A stretch of DNA of 64,000 nucleotides from DASQPR01 sp963797605 (GCA_963797605.1 CAWCPX010000008.1:230341-294340); one strand, 5' to 3'. Counted from the first letter of the stretch, positions 36,544 to 46,866 are shown. A program made the numbers and translations. The notes: generated by a model from the letters alone, not told the origin.

Positions 36544-37617
36544 CTAGTTGGCGGTCAGCTTGCCGACGAGGCCGTGCGTCTCGTTGTCCGGACCGGCGGT
36601 GAACAGGATGGAGTCCGGTCCGCCGATGGCGGTGTTTCCGACGAGCAGGGCCCAGAGGCCGTCGATCACGACCGGCTTGCCGGACGAGTCGGTGACCGGG
36701 CCGATGAAGTGGCCGGTCTGCGGGTTGAACGCGTTGATCCGGCCGTTGCCGAAGTTGCCGACGAGCAGGTCGTTCGAGAACGTGCCGAAGGTGGCCGGTG
36801 CGATCGCGACGCCCCATGGCGCGTCGAGCACGCCGTGGCTGGCCAGCCGCTCGATGAATGAACCGTAGTTGGTGTAGACGTCGACGAAGCCTTCACCCGG
36901 CTTCTTGACCTCCATGTGCGTGGTCGGGTCGACCTTCGCATAGGTCACGTAGACCTTGCCGCCGAGCTCCGTGACATTGAACGGCGCGTAGCCCTTGGGC
37001 AGGTTGTTGTCACGGAACAGCCCATCCACCGGCAGCTTGGTGAACGTGGAGTCGAACACGTCGACCTTCCCGGTGGCGAAGTCCGCGCCGAGCAGCAGCG
37101 GACCGAACGGGCTATGCGCCAGCGCGAGGCCGGTGTACACCGACCCGGCTTGGTCGGCAGCGACCGTAGCCACGGTGCCGCCGGCCCACGCAGTGATGTC
37201 GCCACCGAGGCCGGCGAAGATGAACTTCGCCGGTGTCGTAGTGCCCGGCAGGTCAAAGCTGGTGGTGTCGTTGAACACCTGACCGGTCGGCGGTCCACCC
37301 GGGATGCTGACGACGAGCGGGGTGATGCTCGCCGGCGCCGAGCCAACGCTGCCAGCGTAGAGAGTCGACGTGCTGGTACCCGTATTCGACACCCACAGCG
37401 GAGTGGTCGGGCCCTCCGAAGCACCCCACGCGTTGATCAGGTGCGGATCCGTCAGCTGCGCCTTGCCGGGCTGATCGGACACGAGATTGGTCTGCGTGAC
37501 GCCGTTGGACCTCGCGTGAGCGCTCGGTGTCTGAGCGTCCGCCGCAAGTGGAATGGCAAGGGCAATGGCGGCCGATACCAGCACGCCACCGCCGACCAGA
37601 CCGACTCGTTTGAGCAT
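36544..37617 (-). CDS. Secreted TIGR03118 family protein
   Basis: 357 aa. Signal peptide LKRVGLVGGGVLVSAAIALA ending near ADAQT. The body is a six-bladed-propeller-like fold with the family's characteristic strings: QTNLVSDQPGKAQLTDPHLI, NAWGASEGPTTPLWVSNTGT, NLPKGYAPFNVTELGGKVYV, YAKVDPTTHMEVKKPGEGFV and APWGVAIAPATFGTFSNDLL. Exported proteins of this family occur in soil bacteria; function unknown. Intact gene with its own terminator. Confidence 0.88.
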   Translation of the reverse strand: MLKRVGLVGGGVLVSAAIALAIPLAADAQTPSAHARSNGVTQTNLVSDQPGKAQLTDPHLINAWGASEGPTTPLWVSNTGTSTSTLYAGSVGSAPASITPLVVSIPGGPPTGQVFNDTTSFDLPGTTTPAKFIFAGLGGDITAWAGGTVATVAADQAGSVYTGLALAHSPFGPLLLGADFATGKVDVFDSTFTKLPVDGLFRDNNLPKGYAPFNVTELGGKVYVTYAKVDPTTHMEVKKPGEGFVDVYTNYGSFIERLASHGVLDAPWGVAIAPATFGTFSNDLLVGNFGNGRINAFNPQTGHFIGPVTDSSGKPVVIDGLWALLVGNTAIGGPDSILFTAGPDNETHGLVGKLTAN

Positions 37618-37896
37618 AAGAGACTCCTCACATCGTGGTCACCGTCATGGGAGAGCAACGGGACCTTCACGAAGACGCACGGGCGCTGCAACGAGCCGGT
37701 TCGACGAATTGTGGAACTCGAGGGGCCTTCGTGGCGCAGATCATCCGAACTACGAGTCGTTACATGGCTGTCGACTCGCCGAAATCGGCGACAGCGGCAC
37801 ACGATTCACCGACACCCGTGGGCTCAAGGCCTTCGCCAGGTCCGCCCCCATCACCAGAGCCTCCGGCCGGAGCGACTTCGTCACCCGCCGACGCAG
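37618..37896. other. Intergenic region between TIGR03118 gene and IS6 remnant
   Basis: Upstream region of the TIGR03118 gene. Apart from that gene's presumed promoter nothing is recognised; the open frames here are short shadows. Confidence 0.35.
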
Positions 37897-38397
37897 TCAA
37901 ATCGCTTGGGCCGGCCAGCGAACGCGGTCGCGACCCGTAGCGGGCGGATCGTTTCCGCTGCGAGTTCGTAGTGGCCGCGCGCAGGTTTTGCAGGAACGCG
38001 AGGCAGGCGATGTGACGTGAGCGCTGCGGTCGGTGCGCAACCCTCGCATCGGCGGTAATCGGTGTTTGAGTCGACTGTGATCGGGTTCGATGCGGGTTGT
38101 TGACGTACTGCTCACGTGGTGCCACGCCGCCGGCACCATCTCGTCGAGGACCCGTGGGTAGATCGGTGCGGCGTCGGTAGCCACCTCAGCGGGGGCCACC
38201 TAACGTGGTCAGCGCACGTGTGAAGAACCGTCGGGCGGCTGCCGCGTCCCGCCGGGTGGATACCGGGATGTCGATGATCTTCCCGTGCTGGTCGACGGCC
38301 CGGTAGACGAAGCGCCACACGCCGTTGACCTTGAATTATGTTTCGTCGACGAACCACCGGTCACGAGACAGGCCGATGGCGCGTCCACTTTGTCCAC
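37897..38397 (-). pseudogene. IS6 family transposase remnant
   Basis: Pieces in order: DRWFVDET, then an in-frame TAA where the family has tyrosine, FKVNGVWRFVYRAVDQHGK, STRRDAAAARRFFTRALTTL, VATDAAPIYPRVLDEMVPAA, RIEPDHSRLKHR and MRGLRTDRSAH. The DDE triad positions (VDET, TDAAP, IEPDH) are recognisable. The N-terminal helix-turn-helix is missing, a nonsense codon lies in the catalytic domain, and there are three or more frame changes: genuine decay. No terminal inverted repeats recognised. Confidence 0.8.
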
Positions 38398-38501
38398 AAG
38401 GTGCGTTCCGGTATCGCTATCTGACCACCTGTGCGAACATGACCGCGCTTAGCAGATACCAGGAAATGGCCAGAGCGGGGCAGGCTGATGGTGTTTAGGG
38501 C

Positions 38502-38535
38502 GGCGGTCGGCCCGTCCGGTGGCGGACCGACCGCC
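38502..38535 (-). terminator. Terminator of the PhoX-like gene
   Basis: Stem 38502-38514 with 38523-38535 (12 of 13 pairs) around an 8-nt loop, 12 nt after the stop codon on the minus strand. Confidence 0.6.
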
Positions 38536-38547
38536 GAGTGACCGCGG

Positions 38548-40204
38548 CTAGTTGGACTCGGGAAGGATCTCCCAGGCGAAGTTGTCGCCGTGCTGCTGGT
38601 TCCAGAACAGTCGCCAGCCGTCTTGGAAGAGTTTGGGGGTCTTGGCGCCGAGGATGCCGCCGATTGTGGCGTCGCCGTCGGACATATGGATGCCGGTGAT
38701 CTCGTTGTCGCCTTCGTTGGGGAAGCCGTTGCCGAGCGCGCTGTACATGTTGTCCAGCGTGGCCGAGGCATCCCGGCCTTCGGCGATGAATCGGATCGGG
38801 TCCTGCCCGTGGGCGTAGTTGATGCGCACGTCGAACAGGTACGCCGAGTCGAACGCGTTGCGCTGCAGGTGCAGGCCATCGCCGGCGTCTTCGACGAATG
38901 CGACGTGGTTGTTGTCGATGAACGTGACGTTGTCGAACGCTGCGTGTGCCTGGTCGCCCTGGTAGAACACGCTCAGCGTGCCGTGGTCGGCGCGCGGGTC
39001 GGATTGGGTGAGTTTGAACAGCGTGCCCCAACCGCCGAATCCCGTGTTGGCGGTGCTGGTGGTGGTGGTGTCACCGGTGGCGCCGAAGTAGAACTCGCCG
39101 AAGCGGGTGCCGGGCCGGAACACGCCGTTCTCCGGCCGCTTGAACGGCGTCGCGCCGGCGGCTTTGGCGAGGGTGTTCGCGGCGAACGGCAGGCCGCTGG
39201 TGTCGGTGGCGGTGTCGTGGATGGTCACCCATGCGGTGTCGAAGGAGTGCCCGTAGGTGCTGAGGTCGGCTTGGTCATCGGTGAAGATGCCGCCGGTCGG
39301 ATGGGTAGCGTCGATCGGTTGGAATCTTATCGGCTGGTGACTGCGCGCGGACATGACCTGCAGTGCCTGCAGCTTCCCACCCCTGGTGAGATCGGCTTTG
39401 TCGTAGGGCAGGAAGCGGTAGACGAAGCTGTTCGGGTTCTTGGCATTGGTGCCGGGTGCGGTGGCACCACCGACGTCTTCGACGAGCCAGAGGTTTCCTG
39501 CGGAGTCGTTCTGGATGCCCTCGTACCCGGCGCGGCCGATTGCGGGGGAGATGTCCTCGACGGTGGCGCCGACGTCGGGCGTCGACTGCATCACCGACGC
39601 GTTGTTCGGAGACTCGGTGGTGAACAAGAGTCGCCGCGCCCAGGGGTCCCACGTTGACCCGTCGATGGTCGGGATCGATGTACCGTCGGCGAGCTTGTCC
39701 GCGATCAGGGTGACCCGGTGCGCGGCGTCCGCGTCGAGGTTGACCCGGGTGATGTAGCCCTGGACTCCCGTCTCGTGGCCCGCGTACAGGAAGTGTGTGC
39801 CGTAGTCATAGTGCGGGTCCGCGCCGGTGAGGCCACGAAGGTGGAGGTAGGTGTTCTTGTCGGGCTCTGTCTTGTTGGCCTCTACGTTGTGCCCTGGGGC
39901 CTGCACGATCGTGGGATCCGCGATCAGGGGGCCGTTGGCGTTGTAGCCGTAGAAGCCGACGGCGCCGTCAGGGTTCTCCAGCGCCATCGAGCCTTGCGCC
40001 ACCGCGTACTGCCTCAGTTCCGGTGAGAGCGCGTCGGGTGCGGCGATGCCACGGATGTCGGGGGTTGCCGGGATCGAGGTCCAGTTCAGTGGCGGGTGCG
40101 GGCCTGCGGCCTGCCCGTCGGACGGGTATAGCGCGACCGTAGCGGCGATGGCCGCCAACGAGGCGACCGCGACGCTCGCGAGACGCTTCCGTGTTATCCA
40201 TCAA
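38548..40204 (-). CDS. PhoX-like (DUF839) secreted phosphatase, probable frameshift at the start
   Basis: About 550 aa. The ATG at 40204 has CAGGGAGA before it, but after MDN the frame must shift by one (near 40192) to give the signal peptide RKRLASVAVASLAAIAATVA; without the shift only a TTG at 40158 is available. The mature part matches DUF839/PhoX propellers: DPHYDYGTHFLYAGHETGVQ, PNNASVMQSTPDVGATVEDI, GYEGIQNDSAGNLWLVEDVG, ENGVFRPGTRFGEFYFGATG, NNHVAFVEDAGDGLHLQRNA. PhoX enzymes are Ca/Fe-dependent alkaline phosphatases induced under phosphate limitation. Direct 11-bp repeats resembling PHO boxes lie about 95 bp upstream. Confidence 0.7.
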
Positions 40205-40296
40205 TGGTCTCCCTGCAGGGTGTCGGATATCGCACGATGCACCCTGATTCCTACGCCGCCCTTGTCAACACAGCGGCTCAGGTCAATGACCGCGCG

Positions 40297-40327
40297 GCGA
40301 AACCTAGGCGAAACCTAGGCGAAACCT
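40297..40327 (-). promoter_or_regulatory. Three 11-bp direct repeats, PHO-box-like, upstream of the PhoX-like gene
   Basis: GCGAAACCTAG is repeated almost three times in direct tandem with an exact 11-bp period (40297-40307, 40308-40318, 40319-40327). On the coding strand each unit reads GGTTTCGCC. PhoP binding sites in actinobacteria are tandem 11-nt units with a GTTCACC-like core; the match is partial but the period, position and downstream phosphatase fit. A TTGACA lies about 30 bp further toward the gene. Confidence 0.5.
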
Positions 40328-40747
40328 GAATCCCAGCTGTGTTCTTTGTTGGCAGATCCAATGCAGACTCTGCACGCGGCGACCTCACGCGAACCGTTCA
40401 CACCCCGAGGCTGGAACGTCTAACCTTGCCACCCGCCTTGAGGACCCGTCGGTCGAACAATTCCCTATCGAGACTCGTCGCCAAAGTGTTGATGGGCACG
40501 GCGACACAGTCGATTGCCGGGCACCCCGACCTGCCTAGCAAGTCCTGCGGGTGTAGGTAATCGAGTGACCCGTCGCCGCCGCCATCGACCACCTCGACGC
40601 CTTGTCGTCAACGTTTTCGATTGCCCGTTGCTGTAGGACGGTCCCTGCCATAAGAGCAAACCCAGGCCCGGGCGACTGCTCGTCGCGTTCGAGTAGCGAC
40701 GTCATCCTGGTCATCGTGGTTCGGTTCCGTTTCAACGGGTCATGTCA
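40328..40747. other. Intergenic region, no supported gene
   Basis: Lower-GC stretch between the PHO-box-like repeats and a hydrolase remnant. Open frames on both strands are short, without ribosome sites or recognisable domains. Confidence 0.4.
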
Positions 40748-41000
40748 TCAGTGGGCGATGCATGAGATGCCAACGCCGTGGCGCGCCGCGATGTCGCCGA
40801 TGGCCACGGCGAGCAGGTCCGGGCGTTCGCTGGCGGTCAGGTGGCCGCCGGGAAAGGTCAGGACTTCGGCTGCGGGCAGACGCTCGCGGGTGGCCTGGAT
40901 CTGACGGTTTCGCTCCAGACACGATGGGCGGCCTCGGTTCCACACGAGCAATACCCGCCGCTGTAACCAGCCAGGCGGAGCACGCCCGCCAGGCCTGCGG
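40748..41000 (-). pseudogene. C-terminal fragment of an alpha/beta hydrolase
   Basis: The frame ending at 40748 reads VLLVWNRGRPSCLERNRQIQ, TRERLPAAEVLTFPGGHLTA and SERPDLLAVAIGDIAARHGV. VLLVWG-type strand followed by LPxAExxxFPGGHL (catalytic histidine) and a final helix is the C-terminal end of alpha/beta hydrolases. The nucleophile elbow and N-terminal half cannot be found upstream in any frame, so this is a remnant. Confidence 0.45.
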
Positions 41001-41282
41001 CGCGCGGACGAACGCCGCATGGGACGAACGGGCTGCTCATCCTTGCGACTACGCAGCCGCAAGCCCCGGGTCGTGGTCGACGCCGCGAATCGAGGCCTTT
41101 GTTCTTGTCGGCAGGACGTTGTTGTCATTGACGGCTCGTGGCGAGCACGGTGGTGCGGTCGCTGCCTCGGCGGCGATCTCCGGGTGGACATCTTCTGCTC
41201 ACCGCGACGATGCTTAGCGGAGTGTTTCAGTGGCTAACGTCTATCTGCGTGTGACTGGGGTATTACTGCGAAGGGAACAGTT

Positions 41283-43634
41283 ATGGCTTTACGGGGTTTT
41301 GCCCATCCGGTGCGCCGTGCGACTGCGGTCGCTGTCGCTGTCCTGATCGGCGCGGGCACGGTCGTGTCCGGTCAACAGGCGCAGGCCGCACCGCACGCGG
41401 CGGGGACGACGACGTCTGCCTCCTGCCGTCTCGGCAATGGGGTACAGCACGTCATCAGCTTGGTGTTCGACAACGTGCATTTCGCGCGGGACAACCCGAA
41501 CGTGCCGTCGGACCTCGAGCAGATGCCGCATCTGCTGAACTTCCTGGAGCAGAACGGCACCGTGCTGTCGAATCTGCACACGCCGATGATCGCGCATACC
41601 GCCGACGACAGCCTGGCGATCTACACCGGCCTCTACGGCGATCGGCACGGTCAGCCGCTGAGCAACACGTACAAGACCTACAACCCGGACGGCACGACCG
41701 ACCCGGCGACCTCGTTCGCGTACTGGACCAGCCCGGCGTCGACACGGCGGCGACGCCGACCGCCGGTCATGACACCACGCCGACCATGGCCTACTCGGCC
41801 ACCACGCCCGCGACGCCGAACACCGGTCAGCAGACGCCGGCACCGTGGGTTCCGTTCACGCGTGCGGGCTGCTCCGTCGGTGACTTCTCGACCGCGAACA
41901 TGGTCCTGGAGAACACCACCCAGGACATCAACACCGTCTTCGGCCCGAACTCGCCGGAGAGCGCCCAACTCGCCGCCGACCCGGACTCGTTCAAGGATCC
42001 CGAGGTCGCCGACTACATCGGCGTCGCCGTGCACTGCGCACGTAAGGCGACGCAACGTGCGCCGACGCGCAGGCGGTCAAGTTCGGGCAGACCACGCCGT
42101 CGCCCAGTGCGCGGCCCGACCTGCTGCCCACCGAGCCGGGCGGCTACACCGGCTACCAGGGTCTGTTCGGCGCCCGGTACGTCGGCTCCGGTGCTCGGCG
42201 CCGGCACACCGAACCTGACACACGCCGGATATCCGGTGACCGACTCGACCGGCACGCTCACGGACCTGTCCGGCGTGGCGATCACGAACCAGTTCAGCCA
42301 CACCGCGGGCTTCCCCGGTTTCAGCCCCACCGCGTCGCAGACGCTCGCCTACCTCGCTGACATGCAGGAGAGCGGCATCCCGGTAACCTACGGATACATT
42401 TCCGACATTCACGAGCGCAAGGCCGGCACGAGCAACTGCACCACGGCCTCGGCGACCGGCTCGGGCAAGCCGATCGGCCCGGGCGACAGCTGCTACGTCA
42501 CGAACGCCAAGGCCTACGACGCGGCGTTCGCAGCCTTCTTCGACCGGCTGCAGAAGGACGGCATCACGCCGGCGAACACAGAGTTCCTCATCAGCGCCGA
42601 GGAGAACGACCAGTTCGCCGGCGCCAACGTCGGACGGGCCAGCCAGCCCACGCCGGCGGGCTGTGACGGCGTCACGGTCGCGTGCCAGTACGCCATCGGC
42701 CAGGTCGGGGAGCTGCAGGCGAACATCAAGGGGTTGCTGTCGACGACGGCGAGCAAGAACACCGCGTTCGACATCGAGCCGCAGGGTGCCTCGATCTACG
42801 TACACGGCCAGCCCGCCGCCGACGACCCGGCGGTCCGCCAGCTCGAACGCGACACCGCGTCGATGACCGGGGACAACCCATACAGCGGCGCCACCGGCCA
42901 GAAGATCGTGAAGTACCAGGCCGGCGCGGTTGAGCAGCGGATCCTGCACATGCAGACGGGCGATCCGCTGCGGACACCGACATACACGCTGTTCCCGGTA
43001 CCGGACTACTTCTTCTCCACCACCGGTCCGAACGTGTCGATCAACAGTTCGTTCGCGTGGGACCACGGGTACTACTCGCCGAACATCGACATCACCTGGG
43101 GCGCCTTCGCGGGCCCCGGCGTCGCCCGGTTGGGCGTGGACGGTCCGCAGCCGGCTGACGGCAACGAGGCATCGGATCCGAACTCGACGCGGACCGTGCC
43201 GCAGGCCAGCGGGACCGGCACGTACGTCGACGAGGTCGACCTGCGGCCGACCCTGCTGCACCTGGTCGGGCTGCACGACGACTACCCGTCCGACGGCACC
43301 GTCGTGAACCAGGTGCTGACGCATCCGACGGCGACACCCGCCAGCCTGGCGGCGCTGTACCGGCAGCTGAACTCCAGCGTCGGAGCGTTCGCCACGGACA
43401 CGTTGATCGCCGAGTCGGCCGCGCTCGCCAGCGGGTCGGCCAGCAACGACCAGCAGCTATGCCGACGTCGAGGACACGCTCCAGCACCTGGCTGACGCGC
43501 GCGACGCGTTGGCCAGCGAGATGAAGCAGGTGCTGGCCAGCGGGTCGACGCCGTCGCACGGGCAGCTCACGTCGCTGACCGCGCGGGGCAACGCCTTGCT
43601 CCGACAGGCGGCGAACCTGGCCGCCCACGCCTGA
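41283..43634 (+). pseudogene. Secreted alkaline-phosphatase-superfamily phosphoesterase, frameshifted
   Basis: ATG 41283 with AAGGGAAC upstream. Signal peptide VRRATAVAVAVLIGAGTVVS...AQA. Sulfatase/phosphatase-fold segments: VQHVISLVFDNVHFARDNPN (first metal Asp), TVLSNLHTPMIAHTADDSLA (nucleophile region), IYTGLYGDRHGQPLSNTY, TPANTEFLISAEENDQFAGA, SFAWDHGYYSPNIDITWGAF and YVDEVDLRPTLLHLVGLHDD (C-terminal). Frame changes near 41740, 42055, 42185 and 43455, and the C-terminal helices DVEDTLQHLADARDALASEM lie after the last one. About 780 aa in all. Substrate unknown; a strong terminator follows at 43648. Confidence 0.75.
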
Positions 43635-43647
43635 ACGACCGAACCAT

Positions 43648-43682
43648 CCGCCGGGTCCGCGCATTCCGCGCGGACCCGGCGG
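43648..43682 (+). terminator. Terminator of the phosphoesterase gene
   Basis: Perfect 15-bp stem (43648-43662 with 43668-43682) with a 5-nt loop ATTCC, 14 nt after the stop codon. No T-run, as in many actinobacterial terminators. Confidence 0.8.
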
Positions 43683-43802
43683 CGTACCCGCACACTCCGA
43701 GCGTCACGCCGCCATTCCAAGAACCAGCAACTTCGCAGGCACACCGCGTCGGGATGCTTCGGCTGACGGGTGGGTTGCCGCCTCGAACATAGGCGGCAAC
43801 CA

Positions 43803-43973
43803 TTGAGCCGAGTGTTCGGTCGTGCCTCACTGCGCGCCCGGACCGGCCGTGCCGCACGAGCCGTTGCCCAGCGTCAGGACCTCGCCGCCACTCTCGATGA
43901 GTTCGAGACCATCTACCGGCACGTCGCCGCACACACGGCGACCGATGCACCCGCCCACGGCACGCTGGCATGA
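43803..43973 (+). CDS. Small hypothetical protein
   Basis: 56 aa from a TTG. LSRVFGRASLRARTGRAARA is basic and amphipathic; VAQRQDLAATLDEFETIYRH is a good helix. Codon choice looks coding for an actinobacterium but there is no ribosome site and no recognised family. Nothing else is supported between the phosphoesterase terminator and the SUFU gene. Confidence 0.3.
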   Translation: MSRVFGRASLRARTGRAARAVAQRQDLAATLDEFETIYRHVAAHTATDAPAHGTLA

Positions 43974-44112
43974 CAGTCCAGAGAATTGATAGCGCCCCTC
44001 GTATCGATTTCGCGGACACGGATCCGCTGCTCACTATCGATGTCTTTCGCAATGCGCGGCACGGAACTGCGCAGATCAGCGGGACTGGCCGGATACCACC
44101 TGGACTCACCCG

Positions 44113-44684
44113 GTGGCCGACCTGACCGAACACCTCGAACAGCACCTCGGCCCCATCCAAAACGGCGCCACCAACCCGGAACTCCCGGGCATCAGCGTGG
44201 TGTGGTTCGAGCTGAACCGTCCGCATTTCGGCATGCGCACCCTCGCGACGCTCGGCCTGTCCCACCAACACCTCACCGGACCAGGCGCCAACCACCAGGA
44301 ACTCCTACTCCACGTTCGCGAACAGACCGCCCCACCCAATGCGCCGGCGATCCTGTTCCAAGTCGCGAGGGAACTGATCGAACGCGGCCACGGCCTACGC
44401 CGCGGCGAAGTCATCGGTCCACGCGGGCACCTATTCGACCAGGGCGAATGCACCGCGCCCTCTACGCAGCCGTTCCCGTCTACGTTTCGCAAGACTTCGG
44501 CGAGCTCGACACCGGCACCCGCACGATCACCCTCATCCGGCTCGTGCCGATCACCACCACCGAAGCCGAGTTCGTCGCCTCACACGGCTGGACAGCATTC
44601 GAAGACATGCTCGCCACCGAAGACCCAGACCTCAGCGACGTCAACCGACCGCCACTCACCGGCACGCACACGCCAACCGCCTGA
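44113..44684 (+). CDS. Suppressor-of-fused (SUFU) domain protein, one frameshift
   Basis: About 190 aa from GTG 44113. VADLTEHLEQHLGPIQNGAT, ELPGISVVWFELNRPHFGMR and TLATLGLSHQHLTGPGANHQ cover the first half, LFQVARELIERGHGLRRGEV and PRGHLFDQGE the middle. A frame change near 44447 leads to ALYAAVPVYVSQDFGELDTG and SHGWTAFEDMLATEDPDLSD to the stop. The order fits the bacterial SUFU-like family, found in contact-dependent toxin immunity loci and elsewhere. No toxin gene is recognisable next to it. Confidence 0.65.
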
Positions 44685-45025
44685 GCTGCGCAAGCAGCCA
44701 CCCACACCGCCACTACTCCACCCGACCAACGCACCAGTTGACAGCGAACAGGGTTCGGATGTCCTTAGCCTGGTAACCGTCTCGGACCGGTGTTCGAGAT
44801 GCCTCACGGCAGCGGGGCGTGGCTTATCGGATGTCGCCGCTGATATGGCTCGTCAAGACTCGCCACCCCCGCCGCCTGAGGACGTCCTAGCCGCTGATTG
44901 AAAGCTGCGAACATCGCTGTCTAAGGACACGTGGTAGGCCGTCCACGAGGCACAACGTCTCGTATGGGCGTCCCGGGAAAAATGCGTTGACGGTGACTCC
45001 CAACAGGTCCGATGGTTCGCTCGTG
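44685..45025. other. Intergenic region, no supported gene
   Basis: Open frames here are short and share no recognisable features. The stretch before the GNAT gene may hold old insertion-sequence debris, given the IS630 fragment at the other side of that gene, but no element could be identified. Confidence 0.35.
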
Positions 45026-45551
45026 ATGATTCGACGTGAACTGCCCGACGACGCCTCCGGATCCGCGCGGTCACCGCTGCCGCGTTCCACGGAGTCGAAC
45101 ACAGCGCACCGCCGGTGGAGCCGGGCGGCGACCGGCGAAGCGACCCTGATCTCGTGGCTGCGAGCGACCCGAGCTGGATCCCGGAGCTGTCCCTGGTGGC
45201 CATCGTCGGCGATCTCGTCGTCGGCCACGTCTTAGCAACCGAGCCCACGTCGATACCCACCCGGTCCTGGGCCTCGGACCGCTGAGCGTTCTCCCGCACC
45301 ACCGCCAGGCCGGCATCGGGGCCGCCCTGATGCACGCGATCCTCGGAGCCGCCGACGCCCTCGGCGAGACGCTGGTAGGACTGGTCGGTAACCCTGACTA
45401 CTACGGCCGCTTCGGCTTCGAACCGGCACGGTCATTCGCCGTCACCGCACCGGACCCGTCATGGGGCGACGCATTTCAGGTCCGAACCCTGACGCGATAC
45501 GACGGCCAGACCGGCCACTTCCACTACGCACACCCCTTCGACCGGCTCTGA
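45026..45551 (+). pseudogene. GNAT N-acetyltransferase (YhbS-like), frameshifted
   Basis: ATG 45026. Read across frame changes near 45055, 45150 and 45240: IRRELPDDAS, VTAAAFHGVEHSAPPVEPG, EATLISWLRA, LSLVAIVGDLVVGHVLATE, PLSVLPHHRQAGIGAALMHA (acetyl-CoA loop HRQxGIGxAL), GLVGNPDYYGRFGFEPARSF and the terminus GHFHYAHPFDRL. YYxRFGF is the typical YhbS ending. Substrate unknown. The 3' end abuts a fragment of an IS630-type transposase on the other strand. Confidence 0.75.
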
Positions 45552-45830
45552 ACACTCACCACCCGGCCCGGGCCGCGTATCCGGGCGAGGTAATCGGCGA
45601 GTTTGCGAACACTCCACCGGGTGAACGGCTGGTCCAACGATTCCGGGCGGGTGTTGGCCGTCGTGACGATGAACGCTTCGCCGTCGTCACTGATGCGGCG
45701 GGGACGGACACCCGCCCACCGAGGGTCCAGGCATCCCAGGCCATCTCGTTAACCAGTGGATCACCTGCCGGACCGAAACCTCGTCCGCCGACACCCGAGC
45801 GGCGATCACCGCAACACTGTTGCCTCCGGC
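45545..45830 (-). pseudogene. IS630 family transposase N-terminal fragment
   Basis: Frame-broken helix-turn-helix end: VIAARVSADEVSVRQVIHWL, VNEMAWDAWTLGG, RRISDDGEAFIVTTANTRPE, SLDQPFTRWSVRKLADYLAR, then truncation. The strings RPxxLDQPFTRWSxRKLADYL are diagnostic of the N-terminal domain of IS630-type transposases. The DDE catalytic domain is absent, so this is a dead fragment. It overlaps the last bases of the GNAT gene. Confidence 0.7.
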
Positions 45831-45968
45831 TGACGCAGTGGGTACACGCATGTCTTCGGGCCGCCACGGGACGGCAAATGTCCGAGTAGTTGCCGCCGCA
45901 AGGCAAACAACGGGGCCGCTAATCGCTACCGAAATGGGATTCTGGGACCACCCATTCGGGGCGGCCGA

Positions 45969-45974
45969 TAGCGT
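45969..45974 (+). promoter_or_regulatory. -10 hexamer TAGCGT of the dehydrogenase gene (leaderless)
   Basis: TAGCGT ends 8 nt before the ATG at 45983; no ribosome site is present between them. Confidence 0.4.
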
Positions 45975-45982
45975 GGACTGTC

Positions 45983-46861
45983 ATGGCACAGAGGCAGAAT
46001 CCCGTCGCGGTGCTCGGTATGGGGGCAATGGGTCACGCGATGGCCACCAACATCGTGCGCGCCGGCATCCCGACGATCGTCTGGAATCGCACACCCGCCG
46101 CCACACGCGATCTCGCCACCCTCGGCGCGGACGTGGCCGAATCCGCCGCTGAGGCCGCGCGGCGAGCCCCGATTGTCGTGACGATGGTGACCGACGCCGA
46201 CGCCGTCATCTCGATCGCCGGGGACATGGGCATGCTCGCTGCTCTTGCTCCAGGAGCGATCTGGGTCCAAACGAGCACCATCGGCGTCGCCGGAATCGAA
46301 CGCGTCGCCGCCAAGGTCCAAGCTGACCGCCCGGACGTCACTCTGCTGGACGCACCAGTATCCGGTAGCAAGGCGCCCGCCGAGCACGGCCAGCTGACCA
46401 TCTTCGCGTCCGGACCCGACGAGGTCCGCCCGGCGGTCACGCCCCTCTTCAATGCCATCGGGCAGCGGACGATCTGGGTTGGTCCCGTCGGCGCTGGATC
46501 CCGGCTCAAGCTGGTCAACAACGCGTGGCTGGCGCTCGCGTCGGACGCGGTCGCCACCTCGGTCGCCCTAGCCCAGCAGTTGGGGCTGCAATCGCAGACA
46601 GTGGTCGACGCTTTCGACGGCGGACCGCTCGTTTCGCCCTGGCAAGCAGCCAAGCTGCGCCGCATCGTTCGCGACGACTTCTCGAGCGAATTCCCGTTGT
46701 CTCTCGCGCTCAAAGATGTCCACCTCGCCCTGCAGGCCGCCGGCGACGATCGCTATCGGTCTCTCCTGGGTCTGGCTGACGAATGGGAGCGGGCAGTCGC
46801 GGCGGGGTTCGGCGACCAGGATCTCACCGTCATGACCCGTGCGCTGGAGACCATCCGATAA
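45983..46861 (+). CDS. NAD(P)-dependent 3-hydroxyisobutyrate-dehydrogenase-type oxidoreductase
   Basis: 292 aa. Rossmann dinucleotide motif VAVLGMGAMGHAMATNIVRA (GxGxMG) at the start, NRT suggesting NADP preference (VWNRTPAAT), substrate motif LLDAPVSGSKAPAEHGQLTI (DAPVSGxxxxA), and the catalytic lysine in GAGSRLKLVNNAWLA (KLxNN). C-terminal helical domain as usual. Oxidises a beta-hydroxyacid; the exact substrate cannot be told. Intact and alone; its end is 5 bp from the convergent membrane-protein gene. Confidence 0.9.
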   Translation: MAQRQNPVAVLGMGAMGHAMATNIVRAGIPTIVWNRTPAATRDLATLGADVAESAAEAARRAPIVVTMVTDADAVISIAGDMGMLAALAPGAIWVQTSTIGVAGIERVAAKVQADRPDVTLLDAPVSGSKAPAEHGQLTIFASGPDEVRPAVTPLFNAIGQRTIWVGPVGAGSRLKLVNNAWLALASDAVATSVALAQQLGLQSQTVVDAFDGGPLVSPWQAAKLRRIVRDDFSSEFPLSLALKDVHLALQAAGDDRYRSLLGLADEWERAVAAGFGDQDLTVMTRALETIR

Positions 46862-46866
46862 CTTCG

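Noticed and set aside
38590..39657. 355-codon plus-strand frame over the PhoX-like gene
   Set aside because: Shadow of a clearly conserved secreted protein on the minus strand.
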